Below are positions 15,825 to 23,133 of a stretch of DNA of 31,107 bases, one piece after another. Source of the DNA: an uncultured Oscillospiraceae bacterium. GTDB lineage: Bacteria; Bacillota; Clostridia; Oscillospirales; Oscillospiraceae. The position numbers and the translations under genes are program-made. The notes beneath the pieces were generated by a model. The model did not search any database and was not told the DNA's origin. It worked only from the letters and a program-made list of their open reading frames with translations. The stretch lies in assembly GCA_900759385.1 (NCBI GenBank), contig CAAEUZ010000018.1:1-31107 (forward strand). Reading direction: 5' to 3'. Position 1 is the stretch's first letter, and each line of letters opens with the position of its first letter.

Positions 15825-15840
15825 ATGCAACCGGTTTACT
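15825..15840 (-). promoter_or_regulatory. LacI-type operator O2
   Basis: ATGCAACCGGTTTACT has the symmetric core AACCGGTT and resembles O1 about 120 bp away. It sits in the 15755-15948 gap, which is very AT-rich, contains no gene and should hold the operon promoter. Paired sites suggest cooperative or looping repression. Confidence 0.6.
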
Positions 15841-15948
15841 AATTATAAAGTAACACTTTTAAAGAGCAAAGTCAACAGATATTTTTGTGATTTCTCGTCT
15901 AAAACATACATTATGCTCAACCCTGGCATTTGTTGAGTAAAAATAAAA

Positions 15949-15976
15949 GCAGCAGCCTCTGCAATGAGGCTGCTGC
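15949..15976 (-). terminator. Intrinsic terminator of the DUF3854 remnant
   Basis: GCAGCAGCCTC (15949-15959) and GAGGCTGCTGC (15966-15976) pair perfectly over 11 bp with a six-base loop. On the minus strand the stem is followed by TTTTATTTTTAC, a good U-tract. Confidence 0.9.
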
Positions 15977-15991
15977 ATACACAATCAAAGG

Positions 15992-16638
15992 TTATTTTAC
16001 GTTACCAGCCACCACAAAATCATCCAGCCCTTTATACGCCGGGTTCCAGACGTAGGTTCCGTAGCGGAGGCCGGTGCGGTTGAGTGTGGCGGCGAGGTGC
16101 TCGTAGCCGCATTGGACATGGGGATTCGTTAGGAAATCTATGTCGAAGGCGGTCATTATTTTCTCCGTGCCGTAACTGCGAAGCTCGTGGAGCACTGTTT
16201 CCAAGTGGTTCAGGGCGTTGACACCGGCGACGGCTATGACTGTGCGGCCGGTGAGGGCGTGGACTATGTCGGCCTTGAGCGCGCCTTCGGTCAGTATGAC
16301 CTCCGGGGCAGGCTCGCCGGCACAGTGTACCCACGTCTCCGCGGCACAGCCGTCCTCGCGCCCGCGCTGGAAACCCAGCGGTACTTGCGGCGTGAGACGT
16401 TGTCACGGCGAATCCGAAGCCCCTGTATGCGCCCGTGCGTATCCCGCACGGGGATGAGTATGCCGCGCGCTTTATGCACGAATTTCCACTGCCCGTCCTC
16501 TCGGTAAAAGCCGGGCACGCCCGCCAGGTAATAGCCATCTGCGAGCAAACGCTTTGCTATTGTTGCCGTGCCGACTGCGGGCGTCGTCCTGTATCCCAGT
16601 CCGGGCAGGGCATCGGGCTTGAATTTTGCGAAAGTGAC
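15992..16638 (-). pseudogene. DUF3854 (primase/toprim-like) mobile-element protein, 5'-truncated and frameshifted
   Basis: The sequence from 16638 down reads VTFAKFKPDALPGLGYRT, then YYLAGVPGFYRE, GILIPVRDTHGRIQGLRIRR and KYRWVSSAG. It then continues in another frame as REDGCAAETWVHCAGE, VILTEGALKADIVHAL, TVIAVAGVNAL and GTYVWNPAYKGLDDFV. This is the C-terminal part of the DUF3854 protein common in Clostridia plasmids and ICEs, with LTEGALKAD as its toprim-like acidic motif. One base is missing near 16370 and the N-terminal portion is absent (stop at 16639-16641). It keeps its terminator. It marks mobile-element DNA inside the apparent metabolic region. Confidence 0.8.
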
Positions 16639-16680
16639 TCACCCGGACTTATAATACCCGCATGACTGACAACTCATGGT

Positions 16681-17439
16681 TCAGAAAGTCATAGCACCGC
16701 AGTCTATTACGGCTTCGGCACCTGTCATGGTGCGGGAGGCCGGGTCGCAGAGGAACAGGATCACCGCAGCGACTTCCTCGGGCTCGGAGCAATACGGCGG
16801 CAGCGGATTTGTCGTGGCCGCTGCGGCCTCGGCCTCTGGGTGTGCGGCGACGTAGTCCGCTCGCATTTGGGTGTTGATGCCGGAGGGGTGCACTGAGTTA
16901 ACGCGGATGCACTCAGGGGCGAAGACGTAAGCGGCATGCTTGGTGAGGTTGCGAACAGCGGCCTTGGTGGCGTTATAGCCAGCGTCATTGCCGGTGGAGG
17001 GGCCGGCCTTGAGGCCGCCGACGGAGGAGACGTTGACAATGGCGCTGTATACGCCCTTTTTGAGCACTTCGTGGCAGTACTTCATGCCCAGGAACACGCT
17101 GTCGAGGTTGCAGTGCTCGGTCTCCTTGAACTCTTCAAAGGTCATGGTCAGGATGTCCTTCTGGAGGATGATGGCGGCGTTGTTGACGAGGTAGTCCAGC
17201 TCACCGTAGTTGGTCTTGATGAAGTCCACCAGGCGGACCCAGTCGGCCTCAACGCCGCAGTCCATCGTGAAGGGCACGGCGCTGCCGCCGATCTCCTTGG
17301 CGGCGGCTTCCATTTTCCAGGCTGTGCGTCCGGCGAGGATGACCTTGGCGCCCTCGTCGGCGAACATCTTGGCGGTCACCTTGCCGAGGCCCTGGCCGGC
17401 GCCGGTGACGACTACGACTTTGTCCTTAAAGCGTTCCAT
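16681..17439 (-). CDS. SDR-family NAD(P)-dependent oxidoreductase (second of cluster)
   Basis: This 252-residue classical short-chain dehydrogenase has the cofactor motif TGAGQGLG (residues 12-19), the NNAAI structural motif, serine in VNVSSVGG and the catalytic YNATK pair. The family's C-terminal GAEAVIDCGAM follows. It should reduce or oxidise a hydroxyl/keto group with NAD(P)H in the cytoplasm; the substrate is unknown. It follows the FMN enzyme after 15 bp with its own AAGGAG ribosome site, so the three genes form one operon. Similar genes serve fatty-acid, sugar-alcohol or steroid chemistry, and the sequence alone does not decide. Confidence 0.9.
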   Translation of the reverse strand: MERFKDKVVVVTGAGQGLGKVTAKMFADEGAKVILAGRTAWKMEAAAKEIGGSAVPFTMDCGVEADWVRLVDFIKTNYGELDYLVNNAAIILQKDILTMTFEEFKETEHCNLDSVFLGMKYCHEVLKKGVYSAIVNVSSVGGLKAGPSTGNDAGYNATKAAVRNLTKHAAYVFAPECIRVNSVHPSGINTQMRADYVAAHPEAEAAAATTNPLPPYCSEPEEVAAVILFLCDPASRTMTGAEAVIDCGAMTF

Positions 17440-17454
17440 ATTCTTCTCCTTTCC

Positions 17455-18426
17455 TTATTCCATGCCCTTGGCAAACTCGTCCATGATCTCCTGGACGCTG
17501 AGGATGCTCTTGATCTGGCCTATGGCCGCGCTGACATCAAGCAGGCCATTTTCAAAGTCGCCCAGCAGCATACCGGTGCGGTAGCCGCCGCCGTAGGTAT
17601 TGGTGATCTCCAGGGCGTTCTTGCCGTGGCTCTCCTCCATCAGCTCGTGCGCCTTTTTGATGGACGGAGTGGGCAGACTCATGATGGGCCCGAAGATGCC
17701 CTCAACCTGCATGAGGTCGTCGGTGGTGAGTTCTACCATCTTGTCCTTGGTCACCTGCGCAACGGTGCACTCCTTGCTGGCCACGAAACGGGTACCGACA
17801 TAGACACCCTCCGCGCCGAGTATGCCGGCAATCTGCACGGTCAGGCCGTCGATGATGCCTCCGGCGGCGATGACGGGCAGACTGGTGGCCTCCTTGGCGA
17901 TGCGTATGGCGGTGATGGTACCGATGTCCTTGGTGTTGCTGTGGCCGCCGCAGTCCACGCCGGCCACGACGACGGCGTCGTAACCCATCTTCTCGGCCTT
18001 CTTGAAGGAGGCGACGGTGGCGAAGATATCCTTGTGGATGCACTTCTTGCCCGCGGCGTGCAGCTTGTCTACCCACTCCTGGGGCACGTCGTTGAGGCAG
18101 AGAACGGCCTGGATGTCCTCTTCCAGGTAGACGTTGAAGAGAGGCTCGTCAAAGGGGCCGGGCTCGCCGAAGATCATCAGCTCCGCGCCGAAGGGCTTGT
18201 CGGTGAGGGAGCGGGTCTTGCGAATCTCGGCGCGCATGCGCTCAGCGGTCTCAACGGGGTCGGTGGTCAGCTCGGTCTGGCCTGCATTGGGGCCCAAGAT
18301 ACCGAAGCCTCCGGCGTTGGAAACGGCCGCCGCCAGCTCGGCCGAGGTGACCCAGCTCATTCCCGCGGAGAGCACGGGGTATTCCACACCGAGCAGCTGG
18401 GCTACGCGCGAATTCTTCTTCATCAT
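17455..18426 (-). CDS. Nitronate monooxygenase / FabK-like FMN-dependent oxidoreductase
   Basis: This 323-residue TIM-barrel flavoprotein carries the family hallmarks: PVLSAGMSWVTSAELAAAVSNAGGFGILG near the N-terminus, the FMN/active-site GVDCGGHSNTKD, PVIAAGGIIDG, and GVYVGTRF. The class includes 2-nitropropane dioxygenases and enoyl-ACP reductase II (FabK). In anaerobes true nitronate oxidation is unlikely, so reduction of an enoate or enone is the better guess. Start ATG 18426 has AGGAGG eight bases upstream. It sits between two SDR genes, which suggests sequential reductions on one substrate. Family certain, substrate unknown. Confidence 0.88.
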   Translation of the reverse strand: MMKKNSRVAQLLGVEYPVLSAGMSWVTSAELAAAVSNAGGFGILGPNAGQTELTTDPVETAERMRAEIRKTRSLTDKPFGAELMIFGEPGPFDEPLFNVYLEEDIQAVLCLNDVPQEWVDKLHAAGKKCIHKDIFATVASFKKAEKMGYDAVVVAGVDCGGHSNTKDIGTITAIRIAKEATSLPVIAAGGIIDGLTVQIAGILGAEGVYVGTRFVASKECTVAQVTKDKMVELTTDDLMQVEGIFGPIMSLPTPSIKKAHELMEESHGKNALEITNTYGGGYRTGMLLGDFENGLLDVSAAIGQIKSILSVQEIMDEFAKGME

Positions 18427-18450
18427 GATAATTACCTCCTGTGGATTTGT

Positions 18451-19221
18451 TTACATTTTTGCGGACTGACCGCCGTCTACCAGCAAAAGCTGCCCGGTGA
18501 TGTGGGAAGCGAAGTCGGATAGCAGATAGAGTGCAGCGTTAGCCTGCTCGACGGCCTCGCCCATACGTCCGTCCGGAATTGTGCTCTCAAGATAGGAGAT
18601 AACCTCCGGATGTGTCTCGGAGCAGTGCATTATCATCGGGGTCTTCGTTGGTCCCGGGCCGACAGCATTTATGCGGATGCCGAGCGAGGCATAGTCGAGC
18701 GAGGCAGTCTGCACAAGCCCGTAGCCGCCATATTTGCTGACGCCATAGGACGCACCTTCCGGAGTACAGCAGACGCTGTTGATTGAAAGTGTGTTTACAA
18801 TAGCTCCTTTTTCGGCTTCGGCCATGTATTTGAGCTCGTGCTTCATGCAATAGTAGTAGCCGAAAAGGTTCGTCTGGATCACATTGGAGAAGGCCTCGGT
18901 CGTCGTCTCGTGCAGCGGTACAGCTTCCTCACTGGAGATTCCCGCGTTGTTAAATGCCCAGTCTATGCGCCCGAACTGCTCAACCGTGCGCTCAACCAGC
19001 GCCTTAACCTGCGCCTCTTCGCGCACATCGCAATAGCAGAAGTAGGCCTCGCCTCCAGCCTTGCGAACCGTCTCGACGGTCTCCTCCCCGCCGGCCTGGT
19101 TGAAGTCGGAAACCATTATCTTCGCGCCTTCGGAGGCAAAGAGCAGCGCCGCCGCGCGGCCTATTCCGCTCGCACCGCCTGTGATTATTCCGGCCCTGTT
19201 GTCCAGCAATTTGATGTTCAT
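18451..19221 (-). CDS. SDR-family NAD(P)-dependent oxidoreductase (first of cluster)
   Basis: This 256-residue short-chain dehydrogenase has TGGASGIG for cofactor binding, NNAGIS, the serine-bearing NTLSINSVCC and the catalytic YGVSK pair. C-terminal GQLLLVDGG is typical of 3-ketoacyl or hydroxysteroid dehydrogenase-like SDRs. The ATG at 19221 is chosen over the upstream TTG because AAAGGA lies eight bases before it. It is first in the operon with the FMN enzyme and second SDR, and the AraC regulator gene lies upstream in the same direction behind a hairpin. The substrate is not known. Confidence 0.9.
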   Translation of the reverse strand: MNIKLLDNRAGIITGGASGIGRAAALLFASEGAKIMVSDFNQAGGEETVETVRKAGGEAYFCYCDVREEAQVKALVERTVEQFGRIDWAFNNAGISSEEAVPLHETTTEAFSNVIQTNLFGYYYCMKHELKYMAEAEKGAIVNTLSINSVCCTPEGASYGVSKYGGYGLVQTASLDYASLGIRINAVGPGPTKTPMIMHCSETHPEVISYLESTIPDGRMGEAVEQANAALYLLSDFASHITGQLLLVDGGQSAKM

Positions 19222-19333
19222 GTGCAACGTCCTTTCCGGAGCTTAGCTCCAATCATTGATAATATGTTATCAATTTCTTTGTGCTCAAGCTACAAAATCC
19301 ATGCTTCAAAATAACAGATATGTGCGATGGCGA

Positions 19334-19373
19334 CAAAGCGCCCGCACATGTCTTAACATGCGCGGGCGCTTTG
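19334..19373 (-). terminator. GC-rich hairpin after the AraC regulator gene
   Basis: Arms 19334-19351 and 19356-19373 match in 17 of 18 positions with a four-base loop, directly after the regulator's stop codon. The U-tract is weak (CTTTGTC), but stem strength makes termination likely. The SDR operon promoter would then lie in 19222-19333, where the -10 is not obvious. Confidence 0.75.
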
Positions 19374-19374
19374 A

Positions 19375-20076
19375 TTATCGGCTACTTCTGAACCTGTGCG
19401 GTGTCATGCCGGCAAGCTTCTTGAACACGGCCGTAAAGTGGCTTTGTGACGAGTATCCAAGTTCCTCAGCAATATCTGATATTGGTATATGCGAACGGAG
19501 AAGCAGCTTTGCCTCCTCAATCTTTTCCCGATGTATAAACTCCAGGATGGTAACACCTGTTTCTTCTCGGAAACGATGTGAAAGGTAGCTCTTGCCAAAA
19601 TGCAGAGCCTCAGATAATCCATCCACAGTCAGCTTCTCATAAATATGCTCTCTTATATACGCGCAGCATGCGGCTACAGGCTCGCTGTATCCCAGTTCCC
19701 GGCGTACATTGGAAACGGCTTTGCACAGATCAACCGCGTGCTGCCTGCACATTGCAAGGATTTCTTCGGTGTTTTCCGCGCTCTCAAGCCTGCGGTAGTA
19801 TCCCTTATGTATGTCACTGGCCACATACTCGCTGAGTCCCGCCCTCGTTGCGGCCAAGTTAAATTGTGCCCACACAAAGTACATCGCGTCCCGCGCGCAG
19901 CCCATATCATCCTGGACGAAGTCGCGGAGATGCTCAATATAGCGCTTCACCACTCCCTCTATCCGCTCAGCGTCTCCGCTGGAAATGCACTCCAGTAGTG
20001 CTACCTTCTGGTCATAGCCGCCGGATTCCGTATACTCCACGGCGCTTGAGCCGAATAAGTTTTCAATAGCACTCAT
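19375..20076 (-). CDS. AraC-family transcriptional regulator
   Basis: This 233-residue protein ends with the two helix-turn-helices of the AraC/XylS domain (residues about 135-232): LTVDGLSEALHFGKSYLSHRF and then ISDIAEELGYSSQSHFTAVFKKLAGMTPHRFR. The N-terminal 130 residues are helical (VALLECISSGDAERIEGVVKRYIEHL), resembling the sensor segments of response-regulator-like AraC proteins rather than a cupin. It lies just upstream of the SDR/FMN operon in the same direction and probably activates it; this is inference. Confidence 0.9.
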   Translation of the reverse strand: MSAIENLFGSSAVEYTESGGYDQKVALLECISSGDAERIEGVVKRYIEHLRDFVQDDMGCARDAMYFVWAQFNLAATRAGLSEYVASDIHKGYYRRLESAENTEEILAMCRQHAVDLCKAVSNVRRELGYSEPVAACCAYIREHIYEKLTVDGLSEALHFGKSYLSHRFREETGVTILEFIHREKIEEAKLLLRSHIPISDIAEELGYSSQSHFTAVFKKLAGMTPHRFRSSR

Positions 20077-20243
20077 ATGCCTCGCCTCGAGTCTGCGGTG
20101 AATTGAACTAAAAGCTCTATTCTTATTACAAATTATAATATTTTGTCTGAATCTTAACCAGTATGTGTTTACAAGAACACTGCTTATTTATGTCAAGAAA
20201 TTGCTATTTGCACAAGCCATAAATACCTGTCAGTTATATACAC
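20077..20243. other. AT-rich gap between the AraC gene and the recombination genes, with 11-bp direct repeats
   Basis: No gene is seen. The exact direct repeat TTATATACACT occurs at 20234-20244 and 20252-20262 (18-bp period), straddling the stop codon of the YqaJ gene. The gap marks the change from metabolic genes to mobile-element genes. Confidence 0.5.
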
Positions 20244-21206
20244 TCAGCCGTTTATATACACTGTGAGCAGGTACCAGCTGACAGCCTTGACACTGCCGAT
20301 GCGACGCCTCGACGTGGTGTTCAGCACCCCGTGCTCGTGCTCGCGCCTGATTTCAGCTATTCGCACGCTGTGCGCTTCGACCTCCTTTTCGTATTCCTTT
20401 ATCTCGGCCTGGCAGTCGGCAATTTTGCCTTTGAGCAGCGCTATCTGCCTGAGCTGTCGCTCGTACTTGGGCGGGAACTCAATCGTGGGCAGACCCGGAC
20501 GGCTCGCGCCGTATATGCGGGCAAGGGACTCCAGCGCCAGCGAGGGCTTCACGTCCTCCATTGTGGGCGGCCGGTCGTGCTCCAGGCTCCATATCCAGCG
20601 GTCGAGGCGCTCGAAGATAATCTCCTCCTTGACCCTGTCCCGGATAATCTCCGGCATGGCGAGGTCGCTTTCGGGGCTGTTGCCCCAGATGCAGGCGAAG
20701 GCTCCATACTCGACGTCCAGGACGGCAAGGTAGTAGCGGAGCTGAAGCTCGTAGTACACGGGTATGGCTCCGTCGGCCCAGTCTGCGGCCTTGTGGTAGG
20801 TGCAGCTCTTGCACTCCAGTACGCCCGGTTCGCCGTCATCAGCGCGCGTATAGCGCCGGTCTATGTTGGCGAGAGCGTATGGAAAGAGCGCGTGCTGGTA
20901 GAGGTTTGTGTCGTCGGTGACTGCGTTGCCGCTCTTTTTTGCGTACCAGTATGCTGCGATGGGCTCGAGCAAATGCCCCATCTCGAGCTGTTCCGGGTTC
21001 GGCCTGACAGGAGCTTTCATGCGACCCTTTTTGGCCATCCACAGTTCCAGCGGTGTCACCCAGGGTGAGAGGCCGAAGATGGCCGCCACATCGCTGCCGC
21101 CGACGGTGTAGGGGATGCTGCCGTCGGGACCGTGGGCGCGGCACTCCAGCCAGCGCTCATTGCTCATTCCGGCGCAGTCGCAGAGGACATTCGGCTTCGT
21201 CATCAC
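20244..21206 (-). CDS. YqaJ-like viral recombinase / lambda-type exonuclease
   Basis: This 320-residue nuclease should resect DNA ends for annealing recombination. Motifs of the PD-(D/E)XK YqaJ family are visible in order: VGGSDVAAIFGLSPW, LEMGHLLEPIAAYWY, NIDRRYTR, VLECKSC with the catalytic ECK, and YYELQLRYYLAV with the conserved glutamine. A coiled-coil-like tail (about residues 225-290) follows. The last residues (SWYLLTVYING) are encoded across an 11-bp direct repeat and may be an altered C-terminus. It is coupled to the upstream gene by a four-base ATGA overlap. Confidence 0.88.
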   Translation of the reverse strand: MMTKPNVLCDCAGMSNERWLECRAHGPDGSIPYTVGGSDVAAIFGLSPWVTPLELWMAKKGRMKAPVRPNPEQLEMGHLLEPIAAYWYAKKSGNAVTDDTNLYQHALFPYALANIDRRYTRADDGEPGVLECKSCTYHKAADWADGAIPVYYELQLRYYLAVLDVEYGAFACIWGNSPESDLAMPEIIRDRVKEEIIFERLDRWIWSLEHDRPPTMEDVKPSLALESLARIYGASRPGLPTIEFPPKYERQLRQIALLKGKIADCQAEIKEYEKEVEAHSVRIAEIRREHEHGVLNTTSRRRIGSVKAVSWYLLTVYING

Positions 21207-22336
21207 CAGCTCACCGCCTTTGCCATGTCGTAGTCGCTCCAGCGCAGAGTGAGCGCACGGGCGAGGTTTTCCTCCACGACGAGCAGCTTGCCCTGCGGCG
21301 TGTGCTCGGTGGACAGGATGAACGGTATCTCCTGCAGTGCCATAAACACGTCGTGCGCCGTAGCGCTCGCGCCGCCGGTGGCCATCTCGAACATACTTAT
21401 GGCCTCCAGCGCCGCCTTCTTGGGCAGACGCAGGTGCTTGCTGACACGGGTCATGGCGTTCACCGGATAGTCCAGGTGAATATCCAGCAGCTTTTGCAGC
21501 TTCGCAACCGAGTCTGTGAACTGTGCGAAGAGCTGATCCATGACCAGCTCAAAGTCCACGACAGTGCTCTTGTGCCGGTGCTCCACCTCGACGCAGCCGC
21601 CGATGTGTATTGGATATTGCGCACCCATGAGCATCGCCGACACCTTTGCAGATGAGACGCCGGTATCTGAGGTCATGAAACGTATGCCCGGCATGAGCCG
21701 GGCAGCCATTGCGCCCTTGCCTCTGGCTGTGAGCATGGCCTCATAGGTTTTGAGCAGCTCGTCGCGCTGCCCCGGCATAGTCCACTCCGCGCCGGTCAGC
21801 GCATGATCGGTGTAACCGGAGATGAATACGCGTCCTGGGAAGCGCTCATTGAGCTTTGCGGAGACTGTACTGAGCAGCTCGCCTATAGGCAGGACAGAGT
21901 AGTCTGCTTCGTCGCCGGAGTGCAGGGCAGATACCTTTTCGCAGCGCACAAGGGCGAGGGCGTCCGAGCTGTGCAGCTTGAAGCACTCGTTGAGGATGTC
22001 TGCGAGCTTCTTGCGGCTGAGCTTGGGCAGCACGCTGCCGCTGAGCTTCGCCCGGTCGAGCAGACTCTTCCAGGCCGTCTGGCGCAGCGGGTAGGCCTCG
22101 CCGCACACGTGCACGGCAAGGCCGAGGTTTTGTGCCGTGTCCGCTACGGCGTCCTCGCTCACGCAGGGCGCGTAGCCGTACCACGGCGCGGACTCGCTTG
22201 TGACAGGCATGACGCGCAGCTCCCTGACCGCGCAGCGCAGCCAGAGGCTCTCGCGGGAGAGCTCCTCGTGGTACGAGCGCATCTCGTCAAACGTGCCGAA
22301 GCCGACGCTGTAACCGTCGCAGAATTGGTTTTGCAT
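21203..22336 (-). CDS. Uncharacterised mobile-element protein, partner of the YqaJ exonuclease
   Basis: This 377-residue soluble protein is not confidently assigned. The start ATG at 22336 has AAAGGAG eight bases upstream; the longer frame was rejected because it runs through two terminator hairpins. The C-terminal half contains IRFMTSDTGVSSAKVSAMLM, then HRHKSTVVDFELVMDQLFAQF and a helical tail ending ALTLRWSDYDMAKAVSW, reminiscent of phage/plasmid proteins of the DUF932 type. Because it overlaps the exonuclease gene by four bases, it may supply the single-strand-annealing or loading role that usually accompanies YqaJ. That is inference. Confidence 0.65.
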   Translation of the reverse strand: MQNQFCDGYSVGFGTFDEMRSYHEELSRESLWLRCAVRELRVMPVTSESAPWYGYAPCVSEDAVADTAQNLGLAVHVCGEAYPLRQTAWKSLLDRAKLSGSVLPKLSRKKLADILNECFKLHSSDALALVRCEKVSALHSGDEADYSVLPIGELLSTVSAKLNERFPGRVFISGYTDHALTGAEWTMPGQRDELLKTYEAMLTARGKGAMAARLMPGIRFMTSDTGVSSAKVSAMLMGAQYPIHIGGCVEVEHRHKSTVVDFELVMDQLFAQFTDSVAKLQKLLDIHLDYPVNAMTRVSKHLRLPKKAALEAISMFEMATGGASATAHDVFMALQEIPFILSTEHTPQGKLLVVEENLARALTLRWSDYDMAKAVSW

Positions 22337-22375
22337 TGTTCTTGCTCCTTTCACTGGTGTGGATATATAACAAAA

Positions 22376-22401
22376 GCCGGCGAGCCAAAAGGCCAGCCGG
22401 C
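22376..22401 (-). terminator. Intrinsic terminator directly before a ribosome site (proximal)
   Basis: GCCGGC (22376-22381) pairs with GCCGGC (22396-22401), extended by GCC/GGC inside. On the minus strand it is followed by TTTTGTTATATATCC. It ends about 40 bp before the ATG at 22336, leaving no clear room for a promoter in between. Confidence 0.75.
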
Positions 22402-22430
22402 AGTTGTCCGATATGTAGTTCGGGGGAAAC

Positions 22431-22462
22431 AAAAAATGCCGCCCTCAAAAATGCAGACGGCA
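22431..22462 (-). terminator. Intrinsic terminator (distal of a tandem pair)
   Basis: Arms 22437-22443 and 22456-22462 form a 7-bp stem on the minus-strand RNA, with one G-U pair, followed by six U. Together with the 22376-22401 hairpin it gives two consecutive terminators between adjacent same-direction genes. Confidence 0.75.
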
Positions 22463-22529
22463 CTTTGTAAACGTGAGACTTTGTTCCGTAGGAACTTGAT
22501 AATAGATTTCGGGGATATGCCTTTATACC

Positions 22530-23084
22530 TCAATTGTGGTAGTCAAACATCACCATAGCCCAGTCGGACGGGCTGGCTTTGACGGCCTCTATGTCCTCGG
22601 CGCAGATGAATGCTGTCCACTCGCTTGTGTTGTAGAAGCACGAGTCACAGCGGTACTCGCCGTAGAGATGCGCGGCTACACAGTGCAGGTAGAAGGCGGT
22701 CATGTTGTTGAAGCCATCTTCTCCGTTCAGTGCCCGCTTACGCCCGGCCAGTCCCTCGACTATCTTCTCAAGGTCTGTACCGACACTGTTTTTAATCGTA
22801 CGGAGAGCGTAATTAAGCTCGTATCGCTGGTTATCCATAGCTTCCTCAAGCTCGTGTATGAAGCCGTCGAGGTCGTCGTCCGCAAACAGAACGTTCACAG
22901 GGTATTCCGCAGCCCAGCGCCCGGCGCTCTCAGTCTCTCGCCAGTCGTAGGCGCGCTCATAAAAGCTATCCGTTCCATTCTCGGCGTAGCGGCGTACCGT
23001 GTCGATCAGCTCGTCGTTTTCGTAGCGTTCCCTGTCCGCAACGGCGTCAGAAATCTTGACCAGTATTTTATGTAAGAAGTGCAT
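22530..23084 (-). CDS. Uncharacterised acidic mobile-element protein
   Basis: This 184-residue protein is not recognised. It is rich in acidic and aromatic residues (DETESAGRWAAEYP-like segments, FADDDLDGFIHELEEAMDN) and has several cysteines toward the C-terminus, including CDSC. There is no signal peptide or membrane segment. Start ATG 23084 follows AAGGGAG. It lies alone between a hairpin after the VWA gene and a tandem terminator. The negative charge recalls DNA-mimic antirestriction proteins, but no motif supports that. Confidence 0.7.
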   Translation of the reverse strand: MHFLHKILVKISDAVADRERYENDELIDTVRRYAENGTDSFYERAYDWRETESAGRWAAEYPVNVLFADDDLDGFIHELEEAMDNQRYELNYALRTIKNSVGTDLEKIVEGLAGRKRALNGEDGFNNMTAFYLHCVAAHLYGEYRCDSCFYNTSEWTAFICAEDIEAVKASPSDWAMVMFDYHN

Positions 23085-23104
23085 ATGTATCTCCCTTCAA
23101 AGAT

Positions 23105-23128
23105 AACGGGGTCGGTTTCGGCCCCGTT
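23105..23128 (-). terminator. GC-rich hairpin after the VWA gene
   Basis: AACGGGG (23105-23111) and CCCCGTT (23122-23128) pair perfectly, with an internal CG/CG extension. The minus-strand sequence after it, ATCTTTGAAGG, has only a short U-run and leads straight into the ribosome site of the next gene. Confidence 0.6.
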
Positions 23129-23133
23129 TATAG

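Noticed and set aside
16936..18522. 528-residue plus-strand frame across the SDR and FMN genes
   Set aside because: It spans two well-supported genes on the other strand and has the low-complexity Gly/Val/His composition typical of antisense frames.
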